Source of the DNA: Methylocystaceae bacterium
Lineage (GTDB): Bacteria; Pseudomonadota; Alphaproteobacteria; Rhizobiales; Beijerinckiaceae
Assembly: GCA_900299115.1 (NCBI GenBank)
Contig: OMIO01000091.1
Coordinates: 1-39,113 of the forward strand
Direction: 5' to 3'
DNA length: 39,113 nt
Shown: piece by piece, positions 10,425-19,065 of the stretch
Layout of the letters: the number at the start of each line of letters is the position of its first letter
Position numbering within the stretch: position 1 is the stretch's first letter
Made by a program: the position numbers and the translations under genes
Notes under the pieces: model-generated
Database searches by the model: none
Told to the model about the DNA's origin: nothing
The model's input: the letters and a program-made list of their open reading frames with translations, nothing else

Positions 10425-10799
10425 TCACGCCCCTCGATAGATACAGCCCTCAAAACAACTATCGCGAAACAAACCAACCTCAGACAGAGTAGGCAAAGTC
10501 GGAGCGAGATCGCGCCAGATGTAGAGGCATAGATTCTCTAATGTGGGTTTGCCCAAATCTTCAAGATCATTGAGAAAAGAATGATCCAGCTTCTCTCGCA
10601 ACAGAGCGAGACGCTGGCCGAGCTTGCCTAAATCCATCACCCATTGTTCTTCAGGCAAGGCTTCGCCGCGCAGGGTTACCCGCACGCGGAATGAATGGCC
10701 ATGCAAATTTCGATATTTGCCGCCATCTGCCTGTTCTGGATCGTAAAGCGCATGCGCCGCTTCGAAATAGAACTCGCGATAAACCTCGAAACTCGACAC
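10425..10799 (-). CDS. queD: 6-carboxytetrahydropterin synthase (QueD/PTPS) family
   Basis: FEAAH, LHGHSF zinc ligands, LDHSFLND, C-terminal GCIYRG; adjacent to queE. Confidence 0.88.
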   Translation of the reverse strand: MSSFEVYREFYFEAAHALYDPEQADGGKYRNLHGHSFRVRVTLRGEALPEEQWVMDLGKLGQRLALLREKLDHSFLNDLEDLGKPTLENLCLYIWRDLAPTLPTLSEVGLFRDSCFEGCIYRGA

Positions 10800-10801
10800 G
10801 A

Positions 10802-11431
10802 TTACTTAACCCCGATCATTTTGTGCATCTGCGTTGACAGCCGCCATCTTGGATGAGCGAGACAGTAGTCAATCGCCAGTTTCGTATTGCGCACAATTTC
10901 CGCCCCGTCCATGGGCTGCAGCAGAAAATGCTTAAACTCGAGCGTCTCAAAGCGCTCAGGGGGCGCGTCACGTTGCGGATAAATGAGTTTTAATTCATCG
11001 CCATGGGCTTGAGCGAGCGGCGCCGTCCCCTTCGGCGAAACGCAAATCCAGTCAATCCCAGCCGTCGCGGCGATCGTGCCATTCGTTTCTATCGCTATTT
11101 CAAAACGCTTTTGCTGCAGTGCAGCAATTAATGCCGCATCTACCTGTAACATCGGCTCTCCCCCCGTCAGCACGACAAAAGGGTCCGTTGTAGCGCCCCA
11201 CAGGCTTGAGAGATGATGCGCCAGAGCCGGCGCGTCAGGAAAAAGTCCGCCGCCCTCTCCATCAACCCCAATAAAATCCGTATCGCAAAAATTACATTCA
11301 GCCTTTTGACGATCCGCCTCTCGCCCGCTCCAAAGATTACATCCTGCGAATCGACAAAATATCGCCGCGCGGCCGGCATGAACGCCCTCGCCCTGCAAGG
11401 TTTTGAATGTTTCCTTAACTGCGTAAGGCAT
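10802..11431 (-). CDS. queE: 7-carboxy-7-deazaguanine synthase
   Basis: FKTLQGEGVHAGRAAIFCRFAGCNLW...CNFCDTDF (QueE radical-SAM cysteines), LTGGEP, ETNGT. Start MPYAVKETF at 11431. Confidence 0.93.
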   Translation of the reverse strand: MPYAVKETFKTLQGEGVHAGRAAIFCRFAGCNLWSGREADRQKAECNFCDTDFIGVDGEGGGLFPDAPALAHHLSSLWGATTDPFVVLTGGEPMLQVDAALIAALQQKRFEIAIETNGTIAATAGIDWICVSPKGTAPLAQAHGDELKLIYPQRDAPPERFETLEFKHFLLQPMDGAEIVRNTKLAIDYCLAHPRWRLSTQMHKMIGVK

Positions 11432-11476
11432 TCCACATTCTCTCCTCAAGCGGCGACATCGACGAACCGCCCTGCA

Positions 11477-11878
11477 TTAACCCCGCCTCGGCGTGGGCGC
11501 GTCGCTTTCTTCTGGATCGCTTTTTGGCGCAGGGCGAGGATCAAGACTTCGAATATAGCTGACGATGTCGTCAATCTCCCGACGCGATAGCTGCATATCC
11601 GGCATAGGGGGGTGCGGATCCATCAAGAAACGCGCAAGCGCGTCTTTATCAACGCGGCGGCGCGCAATATCTGAAAAGGAGGGCGCATCAGCCCAAGCGC
11701 CGCTTTGTTCTGGAACCACAACATGGCAGGCCGCACACCAACGTTGCGCAATAATTTTGCCATGACGCAGATCGCCCGCCCAACTTGGCGGCGAGATACA
11801 GCTAAGAAGCAAAATTGTATAAAACGCGACTAAATGCCTAAACGACCCAATCTGCCTCATAGCCTGGACCCTTTTCAT
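11477..11878 (-). CDS. Exported class I c-type cytochrome
   Basis: Signal peptide (LVAFYTILLLSCISPPSWA), heme-binding CAACH, candidate axial Met in PPMPDMQLS. Start MKRVQAMRQ at 11878 preferred. Confidence 0.82.
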   Translation of the reverse strand: MKRVQAMRQIGSFRHLVAFYTILLLSCISPPSWAGDLRHGKIIAQRWCAACHVVVPEQSGAWADAPSFSDIARRRVDKDALARFLMDPHPPMPDMQLSRREIDDIVSYIRSLDPRPAPKSDPEESDAPTPRRG

Positions 11879-12144
11879 GACTGAAATCGATGAGGCTTTT
11901 CCTCTCGAAATCTTCAATCCCATGAAAGCATAATCATCTCTTTGGTGAAACATCCGCCAATGCGGCATGACGCCCTATCCGTCGGTCAAGCTGTGCCTTC
12001 TTTGCAACAGCAAAACCGAAAGTGATCAGATCGAACAATTGAGATCATTTGGCCGCTTTTCAGCCGCAAATGACACGCTAATCTGACCCCGTCGCGAGAG
12101 TGCGGAATCAGACGCAGTCGGCGATTTAGAGGGCTTAAAAAATC

Positions 12145-12411
12145 ATGTTGAGGCTGCCGTTAACACCTGTAAAAACACCTGCCGCTAGTGGGACGCGTCG
12201 TAGAACTTTGCCAGCCATACTCTTGGCGACAAGCCTCTCGATGATCGTTACAGCTTTCGCTTACCCTGCAAGCGATATGGCAGAAATGGTTCCCTCTGAT
12301 GATAAGAGCGATCTGTCCCTCGCGAATTTTAAGGATTCCTATTCGCAAGCCAAAAAGAATCAAGGCGCCAGCATTTCAGCAATGCAGCCTACCCGGATCG
12401 CTTTGCATTAA
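12145..12411 (+). CDS. Small exported/membrane-anchored hypothetical protein (88 aa)
   Basis: Basic N-terminus then a hydrophobic segment (LPAILLATSLSMIVTAFAYPA) resembling a signal peptide; upstream GAGGG; no recognised domain. Confidence 0.5.
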   Translation: MLRLPLTPVKTPAASGTRRRTLPAILLATSLSMIVTAFAYPASDMAEMVPSDDKSDLSLANFKDSYSQAKKNQGASISAMQPTRIALH

Positions 12412-12422
12412 TCCTCAATTTT

Positions 12423-13208
12423 TTACGCTGATAATTCTAGGCTAATAGGAACATGATCTGAAGGCTTCTCGCCAGATCGAAAAGATTTGATAATTTCCAC
12501 CCGCGCTAATCGATCTGCGGCGCGGGGCGATAAGAGAAAATGATCGATGCGCAAACCATGATTTTTTTGCCATGCGCCAGCTTGATAATCCCAAAATGTA
12601 TAGCGTCCAGGCTCATCGGTTACACACCGCAACGCATCCGAATATCCAAGATTAATCAGTCTTTGAAAAGCTGCGCGCGAGCTTGGTAAAAACAAAGCGT
12701 CCTTTGACCAAGCAATCGGATCATAAACGTCCCGCGCATCAGGAATAATATTATAATCTCCCGCGAGGATCGTCACTTCTTCTTGTTGCAACAAGTCTTT
12801 TGCATGACGTTCCAAAGCCGCCATATAGGCTAATTTATAAGGATATTTTTCCGACTCTACAGGATTGCCATTCGGCGCATAAATCGACGCCACCCTGATA
12901 ATTCCCCCCTGATCATCCGCAATAATCGCCTCAACATATCGCGACTGGACATCTTCATTAAAACCAGGAAGACCGATTACGCTTTCTTGAATGGGTCTTC
13001 GCGATAAAATCGCTACGCCATTGAATGTTTTTTGGCCTTGAACGAGCGCATTATAACCTGCATCTTCAATCTCACTGCGAGGAAACGCCGCCTCTTCACA
13101 TTTCAATTCCTGCAAACAAACAATATCGGGAGATTTTTCTCGTAAAAAACTTAACAGTGGCGCCAAGCGCTGACGAATTGAATTGACATTCCAAGATACA
13201 ATCAGCAC
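12423..13208 (-). CDS. xth: Exodeoxyribonuclease III
   Basis: IVSWNVNSIRQRL, CLQELKCEEAAFP, GDYNIIP, SDHVPI. GTG at 13208 (VLIVSWNV) fits the family N-terminus better than ATG 13271. Confidence 0.92.
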   Translation of the reverse strand: MLIVSWNVNSIRQRLAPLLSFLREKSPDIVCLQELKCEEAAFPRSEIEDAGYNALVQGQKTFNGVAILSRRPIQESVIGLPGFNEDVQSRYVEAIIADDQGGIIRVASIYAPNGNPVESEKYPYKLAYMAALERHAKDLLQQEEVTILAGDYNIIPDARDVYDPIAWSKDALFLPSSRAAFQRLINLGYSDALRCVTDEPGRYTFWDYQAGAWQKNHGLRIDHFLLSPRAADRLARVEIIKSFRSGEKPSDHVPISLELSA

Positions 13209-13385
13209 AACGGTCTCTTTCTTTTCAAAGTAAAAACAGTAATATCCTATCAAATTTTTTATGCTTAACACTCAATCTTAAAATCCACCCATCAGCGCGC
13301 GGCTCAGAAATCTTATTTTATTTTCATAAATCTCCTCAAAAAAATCGCATTAGCTTCTCGGTCTCTGTGAATATTTTTCTAATAT

Positions 13386-13832
13386 TTAACGTCGACTTTG
13401 GAAAAAATCTTTCAAAAGCTGCGCTGCTTCGCCTGCACGAAGACCGCCATAAACTTCTGGCGAATGATGACATGTGGCTTGTGAAAAAAAGCGCGGCCCA
13501 TTTTCAACCGCGCCGCCCTTTGGATCCTCCGCTGAAAAATACAAGCGCCGAATGCGCGCAAAAGAAATAACCCCTGCGCACATCGCGCAGGGCTCCAGCG
13601 TAACGTAGAGATCGCAATCTGGTAAACGCGGCGAACCCAAGCGCAAACACGCCTTGCGGATTGCTAACACTTCCGCATGCGCGCTTGGATCTTGATCTCG
13701 AATGGTTCGATTGCCAGCAACCGCAATCACCGCCCCCTTCCAGACAATCGCTGCGCCAACAGGCACTTCTTGAGCGAAAGCCGCCTCTCGGGCGGCCTCA
13801 AAAGCTGCTGCGAATGGATCAATCTCGCACAT
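13386..13832 (-). CDS. tadA: tRNA-specific adenosine deaminase
   Basis: HAEVLAI and PCAMCAG deaminase motifs; start MCEIDPFAAAF at 13832. Confidence 0.92.
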   Translation of the reverse strand: MCEIDPFAAAFEAAREAAFAQEVPVGAAIVWKGAVIAVAGNRTIRDQDPSAHAEVLAIRKACLRLGSPRLPDCDLYVTLEPCAMCAGVISFARIRRLYFSAEDPKGGAVENGPRFFSQATCHHSPEVYGGLRAGEAAQLLKDFFQSRR

Positions 13833-13893
13833 CTGCCGCCCCTTAACTTCGTTTCTTGCTTCAAAGCGTCGCCTGCGCCTGCTATCAGAACCT

Positions 13894-15660
13894 ATGGCCA
13901 CTAAAAAACCAACTCGCGACGCCGCCCCCGGCCGCGCCCGCGCGCCACATCGTTCAAGCACAAATGCTGACCGCGCGCCTCAGGCAAAACGGTCTTTTGA
14001 TAAAACCTCGGTAAAATCGACCGGCCCTGCTGATGGGCTGAAAACCACCAGCAACAAATCCCCCGCTCGATCCGAGTTGGATAAAAGGCAAAAATTACTC
14101 GGAAAGACTGCGGTTTCCTCTTATAGGCCGCCCGCGGAAAAGGCCTTTGCGGGAGAGCGGATCGCCAAGGTCATGGCTCGGGCTGGCGCGTGTTCCCGCC
14201 GAGACGCAGAAGATTGGATTGCCCAAGGCCGCGTTACCGTCAATGGTCGCGTATTAAAGAGCCCCGCATTCAATGTTTCTGAAGAAGACAAAATCGCCAT
14301 TGATGGCGCGCCCCTGCAAGCCCGCGAGCGGACAAGACTTTTTTTATTCCATAAGCCCGCAGGATTAATCACCAGCGCCTCAGATCCTGAGGGGCGTCCT
14401 ACCGTCTTTTCCTATCTCGAAACCAAGCATCTTGAATTACCGCGCGTTGTCAGCGTTGGGCGGCTCGATATCAACACGGAAGGGCTGCTTTTACTCACCA
14501 ATGATGGTGGATTGGCGCGAACTCTGGAACTCCCAGCTACGGGTTGGACGCGACGCTATCGTGTGCGCGCGCATGGATCTATCGATCAAGCAAGACTGGA
14601 TGTCTTGCGTAAAGGCGTAACGATCGACGGCGTTATCTTTGGACCAATTGAAGCGCAACTTGAAAGAGTTCAAGGCGCAAATGCATGGATTGCAGTTAGT
14701 CTGACGGAAGGAAAAAATCGGGAAATCAAACGAGTCATGCAGTATCTTGGTTTAGATGTCACGCGACTTATTCGAATTTCCTATGGGCCTTTTCAACTTA
14801 CAGATCTCCCCGAGGGCGCGATTGAGGAAGTGCGACTTAAAGTATTACGCGACCAATTAGGTAAGCAGCTTGCTGAACTTGCCGATGTTGATTTTTTATC
14901 GCCCGTACGGGAACTTACTGCAACCGAAAAGCAACAGCTGCGCGAGCGCATAGACACTCGCTCACGCAAACACATCTCTGTTTTGCGCCAACAACGTGAG
15001 GAATTACACAAAAATGGTCCCCGAACGCGCGTTGAGAGAAGCGCAACTGCGGACCGAAAAGGGCGCGCGGTTTCTGTTGAACGGATATCTTTAACGAAAC
15101 CCGATAGAGACGATGAGAAAGATAGTCGAAATGCGCGGCGCTTCGATGCCCTGCGCAGTAGCCGCTCTCGTGCAAGTGCGCCAACGCGGTCATCTTCCGC
15201 GAATGCGTCTGGCGGCAAAAATCGGCAAGGAGACGTTGATTTAATAAATAAACAAAATCGACATGGACATCTCAATACGAAATACGCGCCTGAGGATCGT
15301 GCAGAAAAACGTCCCTATAAATCCTCCAGGGATCGGAATTTTGACGATGCGGCGCACGCAAAGAAAAGCGTGCGTGATTTTTCCGACGATCGCGCTAAGC
15401 GTCATTCGCACTCAACCACTGCGTCCTATTCTGCATCTCATAAAACGAAGCGATCTGACGCCGCCTCAGATGACGCGCGCAGACCTGATAGGACGCGGCA
15501 GCTTGAAGGTAAAACGCATAGAAATGCTCCAGCAAAGGCTGAACGACCCTTTAACCAACGCCAAAATAAATTCTCGCAATCCAAACGCGGGGACGACACG
15601 GGTAAAATTCGCTCAAATAAATCGCCATCCTCCGGTCCAAGACGGCCGCGTGAGCGTTAA
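13894..15660 (+). CDS. rluB: RsuA/RluB-family pseudouridine synthase with long basic low-complexity C-terminal tail
   Basis: S4 domain (ERIAKVMARAGACSRRDAEDWIAQGRVTVNG), catalytic VGRLDINTEGLLLLTNDG, EGKNREIKRV; about 250 aa K/R/S/D-rich tail. Confidence 0.9.
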   Translation: MATKKPTRDAAPGRARAPHRSSTNADRAPQAKRSFDKTSVKSTGPADGLKTTSNKSPARSELDKRQKLLGKTAVSSYRPPAEKAFAGERIAKVMARAGACSRRDAEDWIAQGRVTVNGRVLKSPAFNVSEEDKIAIDGAPLQARERTRLFLFHKPAGLITSASDPEGRPTVFSYLETKHLELPRVVSVGRLDINTEGLLLLTNDGGLARTLELPATGWTRRYRVRAHGSIDQARLDVLRKGVTIDGVIFGPIEAQLERVQGANAWIAVSLTEGKNREIKRVMQYLGLDVTRLIRISYGPFQLTDLPEGAIEEVRLKVLRDQLGKQLAELADVDFLSPVRELTATEKQQLRERIDTRSRKHISVLRQQREELHKNGPRTRVERSATADRKGRAVSVERISLTKPDRDDEKDSRNARRFDALRSSRSRASAPTRSSSANASGGKNRQGDVDLINKQNRHGHLNTKYAPEDRAEKRPYKSSRDRNFDDAAHAKKSVRDFSDDRAKRHSHSTTASYSASHKTKRSDAASDDARRPDRTRQLEGKTHRNAPAKAERPFNQRQNKFSQSKRGDDTGKIRSNKSPSSGPRRPRER

Positions 15661-15663
15661 ACA

Positions 15664-16221
15664 ATGCGGATAGTTGGCGGCGCTTTAGGCGGACGCGGGC
15701 TGACAACGCCGCGCTCTCAAGCGATCCGACCAACAAGCGATCGTCTACGCGAATCTATTTTTGATATTTTGTTTCATGCTTTTGGCGATCCAATCACCGA
15801 TGCAAATGTTATAGATCTTTTTGCTGGCACGGGAGCGTTGGGACTCGAAGCGCTCTCCCGTGGAGCCAAAAGATGTTTATTCGTTGATGAGGGCGCGCAA
15901 GCACGCGCCTTGTTGCGTGAAAATATTGACTCACTCGCACTGGGCGGCGTTACCCGTATCTTTCGCCGTGACGCGACGCGACTTGGAGAAGCGCCAAAGG
16001 GTGAAATATTTTCACTGGCTTTTCTCGATCCGCCTTACGGGAAAGGCCTAATCGAACCTTGTTTGAACGCCCTAAGTCAAGGATTTTGGCTTAGAGATGA
16101 AGCAATTTTATTGGTTGAGGAGTCAGCCGCAAGCAAAATTATTTTACCAAAAAATTTTACGCTTCTCGATCATCGACGCTATGGCGATACTCAAATCAAT
16201 TTTCTGGCTTTTAAAAATTAA
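15664..16221 (+). CDS. rsmD: 16S rRNA (guanine(966)-N(2))-methyltransferase
   Basis: MRIVGGALGGRGLTTP, IRPTSDRLRESIFDIL, DLFAGTGALGLEALSRGA, FLDPPYGKGL. Confidence 0.94.
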   Translation: MRIVGGALGGRGLTTPRSQAIRPTSDRLRESIFDILFHAFGDPITDANVIDLFAGTGALGLEALSRGAKRCLFVDEGAQARALLRENIDSLALGGVTRIFRRDATRLGEAPKGEIFSLAFLDPPYGKGLIEPCLNALSQGFWLRDEAILLVEESAASKIILPKNFTLLDHRRYGDTQINFLAFKN

Positions 16222-16222
16222 A

Positions 16223-18895
16223 TCAAACTTTGCTTTTTAATTCATAAAGCGCGGCAAGCGCTTCGCGCGGCGTAAGTTGATCCGGATCAATCTGTAAAAG
16301 CGCCTCTCTCAATTGATCTTTTATTGTCGTTTCCGAAGCTATTTTTTTAAATAAGGGTAAATCATCAATCAATGTCTCTACTGGCTTTGCGCGATCTGTG
16401 GCTTCCAATTCGGAGAGAATATGATAGGCGCGCGCAATAACGCTCGGGGGAAGTCCAGCGATTTGCGCTACATGTACGCCATAAGACCGATCGGCGGCTC
16501 CAGAGATGACTTCATGAAGAAAAATAATATTCCCTTCATGGTCGCTTACTCGCATTGTAAGATTTGTTAAACGATCGAGACGTTTCGATAATTGGGTTAA
16601 TTCATGAAAATGTGTCGCAAAAAGCGCGCGAGAACAATTTATCTCATGCAAGTGCTCTATTGTCGCCCATGCAATTGATAATCCGTCAAAGGTAGCGGTG
16701 CCACGACCGATTTCATCAAGAATCACGAGAGAACGCGACGTTGCGCAATTTAATATTGTTGCGGTCTCAACCATTTCGACCATAAAAGTTGATCGCCCAC
16801 GCGCAAGATCGTCCGAGGCGCCAACACGTGAAAACAGCCGATCGATTACTCCAAAACTAGCCTTTTGCGCGGGCACAAATGAACCCGCCTGAGCCATGAG
16901 GGCGATGATCGCATTTTGACGCAGAAAGGTTGATTTGCCCGCCATATTTGGGCCGGTTACCACAGCAATGCGACCGCTCGATTGATCTGTTAGATCGCAG
17001 TCATTGGGCGCAAAAATCTTACCCTGCTGCTTGAGCGAAGCCTCGACAACGGGATGTCGTCCGGCGGTAATTTCAAACCTTAAAGAATTGTCTACCTCAG
17101 GTCGCGACCATCCATAGCGCTCTGCATTTTCCGCGAGCGCCATAACGACATCTAGCCGCGCAAAAGAGTGTGCTAAGGATTGATAAATGTGAGCTTGTGA
17201 TAAAATTCGATTTGCTAGCCGATCAAATTCCTCTAGTTCGCAAGTTAAGGCTCGATCCGCCGCTGACGCTATCTTGCTTTGTAAGTCGACTAACGCGCTT
17301 GTGGTAAAACGCATTGCATCTGACATTGTCTGACGATGCGTGAAGATGTCAGAAAAAGGCGCTTGAAGTAATTTTTCTCCTTGAACGGCTGGCGCTTCAA
17401 TAAAAAAACCCAAAAAATTATTATGCTTAATTTTAAGTTTTATATTTGTATCGCTCGCATAACGCGCTTGTAGACCAGCGATAACTGTTCGACTTTCATC
17501 GCGCAGGCTCCGCGCTTCATCTAATGAAGCATTACATCCTTCACGAATAAAATCACCCGATCTCTTATCTAACGGCGTATCTTCTTTGAGGGTCGCATGA
17601 ATTTCTTCCGCCAAATGATGATCCGCAAGGGTAAAAATTTTTAAATCGTGACTAATCTCATTTGGTAGCGTGAACTTTGACAAGCTCTCAGCAATTTCAT
17701 GGGCGATTGTAAGCGCAATGCCTATGCTCTTAAGATCGCGTGGGCCGCCACGATTAAGCGATAGACGCGAAATGGCGCGGGCCAAATCAGGAAGGCGCTT
17801 AAGCCGATCGCGACAGATGTTACGTGAGTCTGTGTTGTGCAGAAAAAAGCTCACAGCGTCTAAACGAGCAATGATGTGTTCAGGATCTGTGAGAGGAGCC
17901 GCTAATCGCTCAGACATGAGTCTTGCGCCTGCCGAGGTAACGCTTGCGTCGATTACAGAAAGAAGCGAGCCCTCTCGAGCGCCAGTTAGCGTACGCGTGA
18001 GTTCAAGATTAGCTCGGGTTGCTGCGTCGATTTCAAGCGTTAAGCTTAAATTCTTGACCTTTGGCGACTGGAGAACAGGTTTTTGACCTTTCTGCGTTCG
18101 CTCGACATAAAACAGGGCTGTCGCAGCGGCGGTCAGCGCCTCAGCGCTCAGCGCGCCAAATCCTTCGAGCGTGTTAACGCCAAAATAATTTTGTATGCGT
18201 TGCGCAGACTCTGCGCCAATATCTCGCGCCAAAGGCGCAACTGGAATTGTGAGAGAGGCGAGCTGATCGGCGATTTTTTGATCCCGACAGATCGCTTCAT
18301 GCGCAACGATTTCACGCGGCTCTAATCGCGCTAGAGCTGAGAGAAGCTCATCCGCCTCGCAATCTTGAACGAAGAATTCGCCAGTTGAAATATCGATGCT
18401 GGCTAATCCATATCGCCATTTCCCTTGTGCCGTGCGCAGACGAGAAAGCGCGACAAAGGCATTTGCGCGCGCTGGATCAAGCAAAGCTTCTTCTGTGAGC
18501 GTGCCTGGCGTGACGAGCCGCACAACATCGCGCCGAACGACGGATTTCGCACCCCGTTTTTTAGCTTCCGAAGGGTCTTCAATTTGCTCACAAACAGCAA
18601 CGCGATGTCCTTGAACGATCAATTTTTGTAAATAATCATTAGCCCGATCGACTGGCACGCCGCACATCGGTATGTCTGCGCCTAAATGCTTTCCGCGTTT
18701 TGTCAGCATAATGCCCAGAGCGCGGGCGGCGACCTGCGCGTCATCAAAAAATAATTCATAAAAATCGCCCATGCGGTAAAAAAGCAAACAATCCTCATAG
18801 GCCGCTTTCAATTCTAAAAATTGAGCGATCATCGGCGTCGGCCGCTGGGGCGTTTTATCGAAGAGTTCGTCCGGCATTAGCGTCTCTGGCGTCAT
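16223..18895 (-). CDS. mutS: DNA mismatch repair protein MutS
   Basis: TPMIAQFLELKAAYEDCLLFYRMGDFYELFFDDA, Walker A GPNMAGKSTFLRQ, LDEIGRGTATFDGLSIAWA, FATHFHELT. Confidence 0.97.
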   Translation of the reverse strand: MTPETLMPDELFDKTPQRPTPMIAQFLELKAAYEDCLLFYRMGDFYELFFDDAQVAARALGIMLTKRGKHLGADIPMCGVPVDRANDYLQKLIVQGHRVAVCEQIEDPSEAKKRGAKSVVRRDVVRLVTPGTLTEEALLDPARANAFVALSRLRTAQGKWRYGLASIDISTGEFFVQDCEADELLSALARLEPREIVAHEAICRDQKIADQLASLTIPVAPLARDIGAESAQRIQNYFGVNTLEGFGALSAEALTAAATALFYVERTQKGQKPVLQSPKVKNLSLTLEIDAATRANLELTRTLTGAREGSLLSVIDASVTSAGARLMSERLAAPLTDPEHIIARLDAVSFFLHNTDSRNICRDRLKRLPDLARAISRLSLNRGGPRDLKSIGIALTIAHEIAESLSKFTLPNEISHDLKIFTLADHHLAEEIHATLKEDTPLDKRSGDFIREGCNASLDEARSLRDESRTVIAGLQARYASDTNIKLKIKHNNFLGFFIEAPAVQGEKLLQAPFSDIFTHRQTMSDAMRFTTSALVDLQSKIASAADRALTCELEEFDRLANRILSQAHIYQSLAHSFARLDVVMALAENAERYGWSRPEVDNSLRFEITAGRHPVVEASLKQQGKIFAPNDCDLTDQSSGRIAVVTGPNMAGKSTFLRQNAIIALMAQAGSFVPAQKASFGVIDRLFSRVGASDDLARGRSTFMVEMVETATILNCATSRSLVILDEIGRGTATFDGLSIAWATIEHLHEINCSRALFATHFHELTQLSKRLDRLTNLTMRVSDHEGNIIFLHEVISGAADRSYGVHVAQIAGLPPSVIARAYHILSELEATDRAKPVETLIDDLPLFKKIASETTIKDQLREALLQIDPDQLTPREALAALYELKSKV

Positions 18896-19015
18896 TGCTC
18901 TATTCTATCCGGCCATGCGCCGCTGCGCCGCCTCATGGTGCGCGACGCACAAGAATTTCTTTTTCCTCAGGATGGGCTCTAAAGCCTCGGCCAGCTTTTG
19001 ATTTTCGATTGAGCC

Positions 19016-19038
19016 CGCTATTGTGCGCCGCAATAGCG
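19016..19038. promoter_or_regulatory. 8-bp-arm dyad CGCTATTG-N7-CAATAGCG upstream of maeB
   Basis: Perfect 8-bp inverted repeat ending 27 bp before the maeB ATG. Confidence 0.45.
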
Positions 19039-19065
19039 CTAAATTTAATGAGAAGGCAGGGCCAA

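Noticed and set aside
14793-15275. 160-aa minus-strand ORF inside rluB
   Set aside because: Antisense to the low-complexity tail of rluB, whose biased codons naturally open the opposite frame.
18895-19065. N-terminal 57 aa of the maeB ORF as called in the track
   Set aside because: Lacks malic-enzyme similarity and overlaps the divergent mutS start and promoter; MAKDPRSPTAP at 19066 is the family-like start.
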